Shown: positions 29,297 to 38,922, counted from the first letter of the stretch. The stretch: 64,000 nt of DNA from Sphingobacterium psychroaquaticum (GCF_900177625.1 NZ_FXAU01000002.1:23707-87706), one strand, 5' to 3'. Numbers and translations: made by a program. Notes: generated from the letters alone by a model not told the origin.

Positions 29297-29753
29297 TATA
29301 GTTGCGTTTAATTTATATAAAGATATGAATTCGCGACGATAGTATTTGAAAGAGGAGCTGGCTTTGAATAAGCCCAGATCATTAATTGTCAAGGTTTTTC
29401 TGAATTCATCAAATTATATTCAAGGAAATAGGATTCTTTGAAAATTAATGTCAGTACGTTATTGAGCAATGCATAGTTAGAGCATGTTATCTTGGAGAGT
29501 AGAAAGGCAAACAGAACACTTTGCTGTGGTTGATACAGTACCATAATATGGAAATAGAAATTCTGTACCCTAAACTTCTTTAGAGAGGACGGAAAGCCCG
29601 AGATGCGAGGAGAGTTCCTAAAATAATCTTATGCTTAATCCAACGTTGAGCGGCAAATGTTTTTGGTTAGACCGCAAAATCATAATGCCGGTTAAGTAAG
29701 TCTTTTTATGTATTTTTATGACAATAAAAATATTGATTAAAGTAGCTTGATTA
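29297..29753. other. 457-bp divergent intergenic region, no gene seen
   Basis: This separates the leftward small gene and the rightward defence-like cassette. CCATAATATGG (29541-29551) is a perfect 11-bp palindrome, and TACAG/CTGTA flank it in inverted orientation. The segment 29580-29625 is richer in G and A than its surroundings. No reverse transcriptase or tRNA is near, and I cannot assign a function. Confidence 0.4.
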
Positions 29754-32700
29754 ATGGATAAAAATAGTTTTCCAACACCTTCTCAATTCTATCGAAAGCA
29801 ACGACCAGAATACTTTTCAGATTCTAAAACTATAGCTAAAGTTGTACTTCCAAAGGAGCAGTTAGATTTCATTCTTTCGCAAATTTCAACAAATCAAAAA
29901 CATGATAATTTTGAAACGCTCTGTACCAAACTTGCTGAAAAATTGATTATTCCCAACTTAATTCCTCAAGTAGGGCCAACGGGCGGAGGAGATGGAAAGA
30001 CAGATTCAGAGACTTATCCAGTATCAAGTTTTATTTCGGATCGCTGGTTTGTCGGTGAAAACAAATGGAACGAGAATGAGAACTGGGCTTTCGCAATTAG
30101 TGCCAAATCAGAATGGAAATCAAAAGTTAAATCCGATGTAAAGAAGATTATTGACACTAAGCGTGGTTATACTAAAATATTCTTTTTTTCCAATCAGAAA
30201 ATATCAAGTAAAAATAAAAAGGATGTTCAAGACGGGGTCAAGAGGGATTACGGAATCGAATTAGTCATTTTGGATGCCGAATGGATATTGGAAAAGGTAT
30301 ATGGCGACAACCTGTTGAATATAGTCATCGAAACTTTAAATCTATCAATTGAATATTTACAAGAAGTTGTCTTAGGTCCATGGGATATCGAACGTAAAGC
30401 ACAAATCAATGCGCTTGAAGAACGGATAAACAGTGCTGACCGACTAATGGAAGTGGATTTTGAATTGATAGAAGGTTGTTTGGAGAGCGCTATTCTCTCC
30501 AGAATGCTGGAACGGCCTAAAACTGAAGTTTTAGGTAGGTTCTCTCGAGCTTTAAAATTTTGTGAAAAGGTAAAGAATAAACCACAGGAAATTAGAGTTC
30601 GCTACCAATTGGCTTGGACACTCATAAATTGGTATGATGAATATAGTGATTTTTACAAAGAATATATTCAGATCAAACAGTTGGTTGCTGAAGAACCAAA
30701 TCTATTGAGTATCGAACATTATTTTACCTTATCAAATATCCTAAGGACAATTTCTACACTTGAAGATATTGATGAGATGGTAAAAATAGATTATGAACTC
30801 GAGGAGCGTAATTTGAAATCCGTTTTACAGGCATGTGCTTCTGATTCAAGAAAGCCTGCAACCGGATTGCTTTCAAAATTTTACTTGTCTTTTATAGAGA
30901 TTTTTAATTCAGAAATGAATGAAGAAGAGGTATCCCCAAACCTTGTTCGATTAAAAGAATATGTTGAGGTGAGTAGCGCCTACATTGATTTGCCTTTTTC
31001 CCAAATAAGGGAAACAATTCAAATGTTCGGAGAGATGTTGCCCGATGATTCAGACTATGATAGATTAATTGATTCTTTGGCAGAAGTCGAAGCTATAAGG
31101 GTTTCTGAGCTATCTTCCGGGCAGATGTACCTAAAAAGGGGAGTAACAAAGCTTGAGAACAATAATGCCCGTGAAAGCTTAATTTATTTTGGAAAGGCTT
31201 TTCGGAAGCTTGCTAAACCAGAATCCCAAGACGAGTTTTATTTCTGTTTAATGTTATTGAGCGAAGCATATACCAAATTAGATTTGCATTGGGCTTCGTA
31301 TAATTCCCTTATTGCAGCGCTGAGCATATACACTAAAATATGGTATAATACAGGCAATTTAAATCCGAGATTTATTACTTGTGTTGAAGAGCTGTTGAAG
31401 AACCAAATTATTATCGGGCGTATTCCGATCATAATGTGTTGGTACGAACTTTATAACGTCGTTAAGGGATATTCACAAAATATTGATGGGACGACAGATG
31501 AACTTTCCGCTGGAAATCTGACCGATGCATGTCTATCCGTGAGATTATTGAATTTACCTTTTGATTTATTGGACCGATATACAACACTTCCAAGTGTTTT
31601 GGAAAGAAACCAGCTTTGGCTAAGTAATGATGCCTTATTATATATGCTGGGGCATGAAGATGCTATTGAACTAGACCCATCTAAAGTTCCATTGGTCAGG
31701 GAAGGTTTTCCTCACTATTTTAATAAATGGGCAAATCAACCTTTCAAACAGCAGATTGCTTATAATACGGATTTGATGTCTGAAAGCGTTACGAACTTGA
31801 AAACACATTTACTTGGAACCATTATCTCAGTTTTTGTGCCATCAGATACTTCTTTCTTAAAATTGGGGGAAACTATACTAGCCTACTTTGAATCCTATTT
31901 AGCGACGGCTTTTAATGATGTTTTTCCATTTACAGAATGTATTACGATTAACATATCCAGCTCAGAAGAGCTTACTGACTCGTTTGAGGTTTCAGGAACA
32001 TCTAGTATAATTAAAGTAGTTATCAAAGTATCTTCTTTCTTTCCCAATAGAAAATTTGAAGATTTGATAAGAATTCTTTCTCCGGAAGTAATCGGTAAAA
32101 ATTTTGCTATTCAGGATTATAAGGAGTTTTTTCAGAAGTTATATGAGAAGGATGAAGTAAATGAAAGACTATCCACTATTTTTCAGCATGATATCTTTTT
32201 GGATAATATATTGACAAATAGCCCTAAATTTTTTCAGAAAGATTGGATTTCAGAACGTACCAAGGAATATCCGAAGGTCAGGACGGTAAATCCCATCATC
32301 ATAGATGAGGAAGTGAATACAGAGCATGATGATGAGGAAAGGGAAAATAAATTTGACAACGCCACTCACAGAACTATCAAGGCAGAAACTGTTATAAATT
32401 CGACTCTATGGGATAAGGCTACTTGGAGGGGGGTTGGCTTTTTCGCATTAGACATTCTACCACTTGGAATCTTCTTGGGATTTGAAAATGTAGAAGCTGC
32501 CAAGGAAATTTTTGAAGAGTGGATTACCATATTTGGCAAAGAGGATAAAAGTGATACTATTATGGTGTCAGTTATCAAAGGTATTGATAAGAACAACCCT
32601 TATTGGTATAAGGTCTTAATTTCAAAAAAAATGGATGAAGAACTTATGAAAAAAGGTCATCTTCTTTCCATTTCTTCACGCTTTCGTGTAATGGAAGCTG

Positions 32701-32978
32701 AAAATGATATAAATTTGAGGAATTTAACAGAAACATATAAAAAACACGGAAAATACCTTTTAGTGCCAGCGTTCTTAGACGATAGTTATCAACCCAAACC
32801 TTTTTTTAATCTAGGAATTTTAAAATCAGAATTAAAAATTATAAATGCTTGGGAGGTGGGACTTCATGATATTGAGAGAACAGCTATTACTGATGACGAT
32901 GATCCAATCATACCCTCAGACCAACCCAACGCACCAATATTAGAAGTTCTTAAATTTAAGAGAAACAGACGTAAATAG
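29754..32978 (+). CDS. 1074-aa protein with N-terminal restriction-endonuclease-like domain
   Basis: The first 200 residues resemble an Mrr/PD-(D/E)XK-type domain: Glu54 in NFETLC, GPTGGGDGKTDSET (Asp80, Asp84), and WAFAISAKSEW with Ser116-x-Lys118, where the usual Glu/Gln is Ser. Residues 215-700 are helical and TPR-like. The C-terminal 350 residues are unknown, ending with a region of beta/helix mix. It is the first gene of a cassette with an ABC-type ATPase and an HNH nuclease (63 bp gap). It may be a sensor/effector for defence. The nuclease activity is uncertain because of the Ser substitution. Confidence 0.62.
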   Translation: MDKNSFPTPSQFYRKQRPEYFSDSKTIAKVVLPKEQLDFILSQISTNQKHDNFETLCTKLAEKLIIPNLIPQVGPTGGGDGKTDSETYPVSSFISDRWFVGENKWNENENWAFAISAKSEWKSKVKSDVKKIIDTKRGYTKIFFFSNQKISSKNKKDVQDGVKRDYGIELVILDAEWILEKVYGDNLLNIVIETLNLSIEYLQEVVLGPWDIERKAQINALEERINSADRLMEVDFELIEGCLESAILSRMLERPKTEVLGRFSRALKFCEKVKNKPQEIRVRYQLAWTLINWYDEYSDFYKEYIQIKQLVAEEPNLLSIEHYFTLSNILRTISTLEDIDEMVKIDYELEERNLKSVLQACASDSRKPATGLLSKFYLSFIEIFNSEMNEEEVSPNLVRLKEYVEVSSAYIDLPFSQIRETIQMFGEMLPDDSDYDRLIDSLAEVEAIRVSELSSGQMYLKRGVTKLENNNARESLIYFGKAFRKLAKPESQDEFYFCLMLLSEAYTKLDLHWASYNSLIAALSIYTKIWYNTGNLNPRFITCVEELLKNQIIIGRIPIIMCWYELYNVVKGYSQNIDGTTDELSAGNLTDACLSVRLLNLPFDLLDRYTTLPSVLERNQLWLSNDALLYMLGHEDAIELDPSKVPLVREGFPHYFNKWANQPFKQQIAYNTDLMSESVTNLKTHLLGTIISVFVPSDTSFLKLGETILAYFESYLATAFNDVFPFTECITINISSSEELTDSFEVSGTSSIIKVVIKVSSFFPNRKFEDLIRILSPEVIGKNFAIQDYKEFFQKLYEKDEVNERLSTIFQHDIFLDNILTNSPKFFQKDWISERTKEYPKVRTVNPIIIDEEVNTEHDDEERENKFDNATHRTIKAETVINSTLWDKATWRGVGFFALDILPLGIFLGFENVEAAKEIFEEWITIFGKEDKSDTIMVSVIKGIDKNNPYWYKVLISKKMDEELMKKGHLLSISSRFRVMEAENDINLRNLTETYKKHGKYLLVPAFLDDSYQPKPFFNLGILKSELKIINAWEVGLHDIERTAITDDDDPIIPSDQPNAPILEVLKFKRNRRK

Positions 32979-33047
32979 TATTTTTTTAAATGATCAAATT
33001 TGACTCATCAGTTTGCACTACTTAAATATTAAATTAAAGTATTGAAA

Positions 33048-34967
33048 ATGGAAATAAGATATATTTGGATAGCTGAATACCGCTCTATTATTGAAAATTT
33101 AAATGTGAATTTTCACCATAAGGGTGAACATTCCTTTAATTATTCTAATGGGACATTAGAATTAGTTAATAATATCCCAAGTGCTCTATCTTTTGGTGAT
33201 AAGATAAAGGGCATTACAGCCATTGCTGGTAAAAACGGTAGTGGGAAAAGCAGTATTTGTGAAGTAATTCTAAACGCTGCCGCTACATATGTGAATGGCG
33301 GCTGGGGCTGGAATCACAAGTTTGAAGGAATTGTTTGTTACGGTAAAAGGATTTTTTATTCCAATGGAATTCAATTAAACAACGAGGATCAGCTAAAGCA
33401 AAATGGTTATGAACTAAAAGCGTTTGATGAGTCACCATTTGAAAAATTACCTGTAGATTGGCGACATGAATTCCACAAAGGAAGCTTTATTTATTATAGT
33501 AACGTCTTAGACTGGCGAAGTGATATTGACCTGACCAACTTAATAAATATTTCTACGCAGTATCTGCTTGGCAATGACTACAGGACTGGTACCTCAAAAG
33601 TGCCGAATTTTAGAAGACGTGATAATGTGCCGGATGTTTTGAATTCTTACTATAATGGACAAGGATATCGTAATACGAAGTTTTATCTTCAATTTTCTGA
33701 AATAATTCCTGGTGGTGCACCAACTGTTTTAATGCTGAAAAGCAACTATTCTGAACTCAATAAGTTTTTAAATTTCAGATCAATTGGAGAATATGAACAG
33801 TATAAATCCTTTGATAGTTTGGAACGTGACATAATAGCAGGGATTCAAAATTTTGACGGACCAATAAAACCTGGTCAAAATAGTATTGAAACAAACGTTG
33901 CTATGGCTAAAGAAGGTATGATGAACCTTTATCGGTTTAATCTTTTAATGGTCCAAGCGATAAATCAACAGCAATTTCCAGATATTGACCGGGCTACTAA
34001 TTTTGCTTTAGGCATTACCGATGATTTTGACCTTTTTGCTAATCCGGAGGATGCAAAGTTGCTAATAGAAACACATCAGCAATTAGTTGCCAATGGTAAT
34101 ATTGCAGAAGTTTTCTCTCCATATTATTTACATGATCAATATCCTGATTTTAACTGGAAGTTTTTTATCATTGAGCATTTATGGATAGATAATACCGATG
34201 AAAATCGATCTTTATTAAAGCTATTTATGTCTCTGGAAGATAGTATATTACGTTATGATCAACCATACGTTAAACGTATTTCCGACTATTCACTTCATCC
34301 ATGGACAAGCACAGGGGAAAGTTCGTACTATCTGTTTTTTTCAAGATTATATGATACCATAACTAGACTGGACATTGGTCATGACGACAGAACTGATCTT
34401 GTATTATTTATCGATGAAGGAGAGGTTGGATTTCACCCAGCATGGAAAAAGAAATACCTGAAATGGGTTATTGACTTTTTGAACGGACCTTATAACAAAT
34501 ATAACTTCCAAATTATTTTAACTACTCACAGTCCTTATATTTTGTCTGATTTATCGTCTGATCATACCATTTTGCTAAAGAGAGATGATGGGAATAAAAC
34601 GGAGATTGTTCCATCAAAAGATTATAGAACATTTGGTGCTAATATAAATGAATTACTGGCAGATGCGTTCTTTTTAACAGACGGACAAATTGGTGAGTTT
34701 GCCAAGCATGAGATACAGAAAGTAATTAATAATCTAAACCAATGGCGTCAAATAAAAGATCAACTTCCTGCCGGACAAAATTTAGTAATAGAAGCCGGCC
34801 AAAAAGATAAATGCAGAGGAATTATTGATTTAATCGGAGATGTAATCGTTAGAAATAAGTTGGTTGAAATGTATATGGAGTTATTTGAGGAAGAAGGGAT
34901 TGTTGATAACGAGATCTCTTTTTTGGAGTCCCGCTTAAAGCAATTAAAGGAAAGGAAACAAAGATGA
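33048..34967 (+). CDS. ABC/SMC-like AAA ATPase (PtuA-like)
   Basis: 639-aa ATPase, starting at ATG 33048 (a TTG two codons earlier is less likely). Walker A GKNGSGKSS lies at 61-69. A long insert follows, then a signature-like STGESS at 421-426, Walker B LVLFIDEGEVGFHP with Asp456-Glu457, and a switch His494 in ILTTHSPYIL. This RecF/OLD/SMC-like layout is shared by PtuA of Septu systems and related defence ATPases. Its stop overlaps the HNH start (ATGA), so the two are translationally coupled. Anti-phage function is inferred from the pairing. Confidence 0.8.
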   Translation: MEIRYIWIAEYRSIIENLNVNFHHKGEHSFNYSNGTLELVNNIPSALSFGDKIKGITAIAGKNGSGKSSICEVILNAAATYVNGGWGWNHKFEGIVCYGKRIFYSNGIQLNNEDQLKQNGYELKAFDESPFEKLPVDWRHEFHKGSFIYYSNVLDWRSDIDLTNLINISTQYLLGNDYRTGTSKVPNFRRRDNVPDVLNSYYNGQGYRNTKFYLQFSEIIPGGAPTVLMLKSNYSELNKFLNFRSIGEYEQYKSFDSLERDIIAGIQNFDGPIKPGQNSIETNVAMAKEGMMNLYRFNLLMVQAINQQQFPDIDRATNFALGITDDFDLFANPEDAKLLIETHQQLVANGNIAEVFSPYYLHDQYPDFNWKFFIIEHLWIDNTDENRSLLKLFMSLEDSILRYDQPYVKRISDYSLHPWTSTGESSYYLFFSRLYDTITRLDIGHDDRTDLVLFIDEGEVGFHPAWKKKYLKWVIDFLNGPYNKYNFQIILTTHSPYILSDLSSDHTILLKRDDGNKTEIVPSKDYRTFGANINELLADAFFLTDGQIGEFAKHEIQKVINNLNQWRQIKDQLPAGQNLVIEAGQKDKCRGIIDLIGDVIVRNKLVEMYMELFEEEGIVDNEISFLESRLKQLKERKQR

Positions 34968-36145
34968 TATCATTGAAAGAGTCTAATCCGGATATTATAA
35001 ATATTTCTAAAAAGCATTTCACTTATGTTAAGCCATATGTAAATAGTATGATCCTGTTCTACCTAGATCTTTTTAAACTCTTACCTACATTTTATGGCAA
35101 AAAAATAACAGATAAAAAAGTAATAGAGCAAATCCTGGCTATTAAACGAAAATATAGTATGGGACATTACAAGCGTTTGTTAAAATATCTATTGAAAGCA
35201 AAGACCCCATTGAAAAACGATGGTCATTTAAAATCATTTAAATTTACTAAAGACTTAAAGATAGCTGCTACGAAAAACGCCGATATAATTAAGGCTTTGA
35301 GTAGTTTATTGATACACTACGAAGAAATACTAAGTTTTGAAATTAATGGTAATGAGCCGCTAAAAGTTACGAAGTATCAATTATGGAAAAAGGAATACGA
35401 ACCGATCCAATTTCTGTTAAACGGAATTTTTGATTATGAGGACTGGTTTCTAAATTTGGACACCTCAGAAATATGGGGACCTTATCAGCTGGCAAATACC
35501 TTAAATATTAGATCTTGTCCTTATTGTAATAGATCATATACACTTTCATTAACCGATTCTGAAGGTGTTAAAAAAGGACGGCCAGATTTTGATCACTTTC
35601 TCCCAAAAAGTTTGCACCCACTTTTGGCTTTATCTTTTTTCAATTTAGTTCCATCATGTAAAATGTGTAATGGCCCCAGTATAAAGTCTGGCAAACCTGT
35701 TGACTATGACACTCATTTAAACCCCTATGAGGATAATAAAAAACATGCGCTTATGAGGTTCACTTACTATCCTAATACTTATGAAGCATCAATAGGAATG
35801 ACTGAAGATGTTGAGGTCGAATTAAAGTATGCAGGCGATGTAAATGACAAAGAATTAAAGAAAAAGGTAGAGGGTAATATATCTCTTTTTTATTTGGCGG
35901 AAACCTATCAACAGCACAGAGATATTGTTCAAGAAATTATTCGAAAAAGAACTATTTCAAATGATCGTTACATAGAGGAGTTGCAAAATACATATAGCCA
36001 TTTTAATTTAACAATAGATGAAGCATATCGTTATGCTTTTGGCAATTATTACAAGGAAGAGGAGTTCCATAAGCGACCAACTGCCAAACTTACAAAAGAT
36101 ATAGCAATTGAAATGGGAGCGCTTATTAAAATTGAAAAATCTTAG
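34964..36145 (+). CDS. HNH endonuclease (PtuB-like)
   Basis: 393-aa protein with an HNH core: Cys185/Cys188 (CPYCNRSYT), Asp210-His211 in FDHFLPKS, His218, Asn227 in FNLVPSCKMCN and Cys232/Cys235. The four Cys should bind structural zinc, and the His/Asn form the beta-beta-alpha metal site. A roughly 180-residue helical N-terminal domain precedes it. The 4-bp overlap with the ATPase gene strongly couples the pair, as in Septu PtuAB. A large inverted-repeat terminator follows 48 bp later. Confidence 0.8.
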   Translation: MISLKESNPDIINISKKHFTYVKPYVNSMILFYLDLFKLLPTFYGKKITDKKVIEQILAIKRKYSMGHYKRLLKYLLKAKTPLKNDGHLKSFKFTKDLKIAATKNADIIKALSSLLIHYEEILSFEINGNEPLKVTKYQLWKKEYEPIQFLLNGIFDYEDWFLNLDTSEIWGPYQLANTLNIRSCPYCNRSYTLSLTDSEGVKKGRPDFDHFLPKSLHPLLALSFFNLVPSCKMCNGPSIKSGKPVDYDTHLNPYEDNKKHALMRFTYYPNTYEASIGMTEDVEVELKYAGDVNDKELKKKVEGNISLFYLAETYQQHRDIVQEIIRKRTISNDRYIEELQNTYSHFNLTIDEAYRYAFGNYYKEEEFHKRPTAKLTKDIAIEMGALIKIEKS

Positions 36146-36192
36146 ACCTACTCTTTATTATAATAGCAAAATAGTTGGGAGTGCTATTCAAT

Positions 36193-36243
36193 GTCAGTCT
36201 ATGTTATTACTTTATCTGATAGAAAGTCATAACATAGACTGAC
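36193..36243 (+). terminator. long hairpin terminating the defence cassette
   Basis: Two 21-nt arms (36193-36213 and 36223-36243) match at 20 of 21 positions around a 9-nt loop, followed by TTTT. This is unusually long for a terminator. Confidence 0.75.
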
Positions 36244-36391
36244 TTTTCATTCGTTAACATCTATTTTAATCTTTAATGCGATTTTTTTATTTAACAAATC
36301 TGTTTTAAAAACGGAAAATGTCATCGTCTTCGGAGACCAATTTCCTTAGATCTTCTAAAAAATGGTTCGAAAATTGTCCCGACAAGACGAC

Positions 36392-36423
36392 AAAAAAGCT
36401 CTAACGAAAGTTAGGGCTTTTTT
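36392..36423 (+). terminator. tRNA-type terminator inside the island's right end
   Basis: AGCTCTAAC-GAAA-GTTAGGGCT plus a T-run. Its GAAA-loop stem recurs in decayed form at 36530-36556 just beyond attR. A GGTTCGA and TCCCGAC, like a degraded tRNA 3' arm, precede it. Confidence 0.75.
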
Positions 36424-36471
36424 CGTTTAAGGGGTTGGCAAGCGATGAGAACCGAGGTTCGATCCAAAGGA

Positions 36472-36508
36472 GGCTCAGGTCCTAGCGCGGGACGTGGGCG
36501 GCTGAGCC
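36472..36508. repeat. GC-rich hairpin abutting attR
   Basis: GGCTCAG and CTGAGCC form outer arms, with GTCC/GGAC inside. This GC-rich segment differs from the AT-rich island and ends exactly where the 17-bp attR core begins. Confidence 0.45.
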
Positions 36509-36525
36509 AATCCTGCCACCCCGAC
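36509..36525 (+). repeat. right attachment site (attR) of the island
   Basis: Exact 17-bp copy of the tRNA-Pro 3' end at 23395-23411. It is followed by a decayed terminator hairpin (GTAAC-GAAA-GTTAGGGCTTT) that probably belonged to tRNA-Pro before integration. Confidence 0.75.
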
Positions 36526-36594
36526 GAAAAAGCGGTAACGAAAGTTAGGGCTTTGCCTTTCACCTCTCATGCGCGATCACTATATTCGCTTATT

Positions 36595-37413
36595 ATGAAG
36601 ACACTCTCCGCCATCCTATTTGTATTGCTTTTTCAGACGACTTTTACTTTTAGTCAACAGAAAACCGAAATATACATCATTGGCAATATCCACGATAGCG
36701 TACCAAACTATCATCCGCAAATCCTGTTTAATATTCTAGACAAGGTGAAACCAGATATAATCCTACATGAGGTCGATAGCAAAGGAATGGAGGAATACAT
36801 AAAAGAGGCAAACCCAAAGGGGAATGAGATCAAAGCGAGTAATCAGTATGTTCAGAAATACCCAAACACCAAACGACTACCTTTTGATTTTGAAGGCAGA
36901 AACCAGTACAGAAAGGATCTAGGTATGGTGCCCACAGATAATTTAACATTCCGACTAATCGACAAACTGTACAAGGAAGAGAAATTAAGCCCTACGGAGT
37001 CTAAAATTTATGAAGAATTCTCTCAGCTAACTAATCGGCTGATGAAAATTGCAGAAGGCCCCCCTGAACAATTCAACAACAGTAAAACAGATAAAATTGC
37101 AAAGGAAAGGCAAACCGCTCAATATCACCGTGGCTTATTGAAAATCGTTAACCAACGAACAGAGTTCAAAGAAAATTATGTAACAAAGCCCAATCAAGAA
37201 ACAATCAGCTACCAAGATGGCTATGCCCTGATGTGCGATTTTTGGGACACACGAAACAAAACCATGGCGAAGAACATATTCGATATCGCCAATACACATA
37301 AAGGACAAACAATCGTGGTGCTCACAGGATTTCTCCATCGCTATTACCTGATCGAACAGCTAAAGAAATTGAACAAGGGCAGTTATACGATTAAAGAGTT
37401 TTACCAATTGTAA
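36595..37413 (+). CDS. TraB/GumN-like exported protein
   Basis: 272-aa product from ATG 36595, beginning with signal peptide KTLSAILFVLLFQTTFTFSQ. The frame is open upstream to 36445 but that stretch is att-flanking DNA, not protein. An N-terminal IYIIGNIHDSVPNYHPQILFNIL and VKPDIILHEVDS, and a C-terminal TIVVLTGFLHRYYLIEQL, echo the paired GxxH motifs of the TraB/PrgY/GumN-Tiki fold. Those are proposed metalloproteases. It is the first chromosomal gene after the island. Family assignment is tentative. Confidence 0.55.
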   Translation: MKTLSAILFVLLFQTTFTFSQQKTEIYIIGNIHDSVPNYHPQILFNILDKVKPDIILHEVDSKGMEEYIKEANPKGNEIKASNQYVQKYPNTKRLPFDFEGRNQYRKDLGMVPTDNLTFRLIDKLYKEEKLSPTESKIYEEFSQLTNRLMKIAEGPPEQFNNSKTDKIAKERQTAQYHRGLLKIVNQRTEFKENYVTKPNQETISYQDGYALMCDFWDTRNKTMAKNIFDIANTHKGQTIVVLTGFLHRYYLIEQLKKLNKGSYTIKEFYQL

Positions 37414-37494
37414 CCACCCTCCTTTTGGCAGACCTAATTTTAAGTAAAACGCTATCAATCCACTGCCCCCCCTTTCTATAATACTAAAACAACA

Positions 37495-38922
37495 TTAAGA
37501 AAGACAATTCGCTAAAACCTTAATACCAAACCTAAGTTCATCACGTGTCAGCGCGCCAAAGCCAATTCGTATACCGCCCGACTCATTATAAATCCCATAG
37601 CGAGCCGGTGTAAAAAGTTTCACGCTATTCGTTTCAAGCTTATGGCTCAACTCCTCCCAATTTACCACTCCTGAAGGCACCAACCAAAAAGCAAGTCCTC
37701 CACTTGGCGTTGCATACGTCACCTTTTCCCGCAGATATTCCTCAATAAGATCTTCCACAAAATCCCGTTTATCACGATAATAAGAAGACACTTTCCTAAG
37801 ATGTCTTTTTATAGTACCATCATTAATCAACTGTAAAACGGCCTGTTCCATAATACCATCCCCCTGCACGTCAATCAGTTTACGAAGAGCTCCTATTTTC
37901 TTCACTAAATCATTATCGTTAGCAGCTAAATATCCGATACGCAATGCGGGAGCCACCACTTTACTCATCGTACCGATATACACATACTTACGAAGCTCAG
38001 CCAAACTAGATAATGGCAATAAGGGACGAGAATCATAATGAAACTCATTGTCATAATCATCTTCAATAATCGTAAAACCATAAACATTGGATAGCCGAAC
38101 TAACTCAACTCTTCGCTTAAGCGTCATTGTTACGGTCGTTGGATACTGGTGATGTGGTGTCGTATAGAGCGCTTTAATCTGCACGCCATTTTCTAAATGA
38201 TTCCGCAACTCATCCACAACAAGACCGTCAGAATCTACCGGAATGTGCAACAGTGCGGCACCAGCATTCTCAAACACCCGCCAAGCATCAGTATAACCGG
38301 GGTATTCAACCGCGACAAGATCCCCTTTATCAAGCAGGCATTGACTAACTAAGTACATCGCCATTTGGCTACCTCTAGTAATACAAATCATATGTCTATT
38401 CACCTGCATTCCACGCACGTGATTTAACTTCTGAACAATCGCCCGAATAAAGTCGGGATGTCCGAACTCACTCGCATACCCCATAAGATGCCAGCGTGCT
38501 TCTCGATTAAAAATTTCACGGTAAGCACGTGCCAGCTCGACCACTGGTGCTATTTTTGTATCCGGATAACCATCATCAAAATTTGTCCGATATTTTTTTG
38601 GAGCATCCTTATTTTCTGCAACATCTTCCAATACTTTCGTAGAAGATCTAGAGAATCTAGGCAAGGAATAAGAAACGAATGTACCTATCCGTTCTTTAGA
38701 AACGATCCACTCCTCGTTCACTAAAACAACGAGAGCTTCCACAATGGTATTGCGGTTGACCTTAAACATCCGCGCTAAAGTCCGACTACCAGGCAATGCA
38801 TCACCTGCTTGCAAGCGGCCGGCATAGATTTCGGCAATGATCACATCTGCGATTTGAAGATACACAGCCTTTTTTTCAGCTGAATAATCAAAATGAATTT
38901 CAATATTCCACGGTCTCAACAT
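37495..38922 (-). CDS. MocR/PdxR-type regulator (GntR wHTH plus aminotransferase domain)
   Basis: About 475 aa from ATG 38922. The N-terminal winged helix-turn-helix includes YLQIADVIIAEIYAGRLQAG and PGSRTLARMFKVNRNTIVEAL. The rest is a fold-type I aminotransferase-like effector domain, with DDYDNEFHYDSRPL and the PLP Lys in YIGTMSKVVAPALRIGYLA. MocR proteins such as GabR and PdxR bind direct repeats and respond to PLP-linked ligands, often as activators. Its neighbours are PLP enzymes, and matching direct repeats occur at nearby promoters, so it is the prime candidate regulator of this block. Confidence 0.88.
   Translation of the reverse strand: MLRPWNIEIHFDYSAEKKAVYLQIADVIIAEIYAGRLQAGDALPGSRTLARMFKVNRNTIVEALVVLVNEEWIVSKERIGTFVSYSLPRFSRSSTKVLEDVAENKDAPKKYRTNFDDGYPDTKIAPVVELARAYREIFNREARWHLMGYASEFGHPDFIRAIVQKLNHVRGMQVNRHMICITRGSQMAMYLVSQCLLDKGDLVAVEYPGYTDAWRVFENAGAALLHIPVDSDGLVVDELRNHLENGVQIKALYTTPHHQYPTTVTMTLKRRVELVRLSNVYGFTIIEDDYDNEFHYDSRPLLPLSSLAELRKYVYIGTMSKVVAPALRIGYLAANDNDLVKKIGALRKLIDVQGDGIMEQAVLQLINDGTIKRHLRKVSSYYRDKRDFVEDLIEEYLREKVTYATPSGGLAFWLVPSGVVNWEELSHKLETNSVKLFTPARYGIYNESGGIRIGFGALTRDELRFGIKVLANCLS

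Noticed and set aside
26400-29700. Retron or CRISPR locus in the island
   Set aside because: No reverse transcriptase, Cas gene or repeat-spacer array is visible.
36445-36594. Upstream extension of the TraB-like gene by 50 codons
   Set aside because: It runs through the attR repeat and hairpin DNA; the signal peptide begins at ATG 36595.
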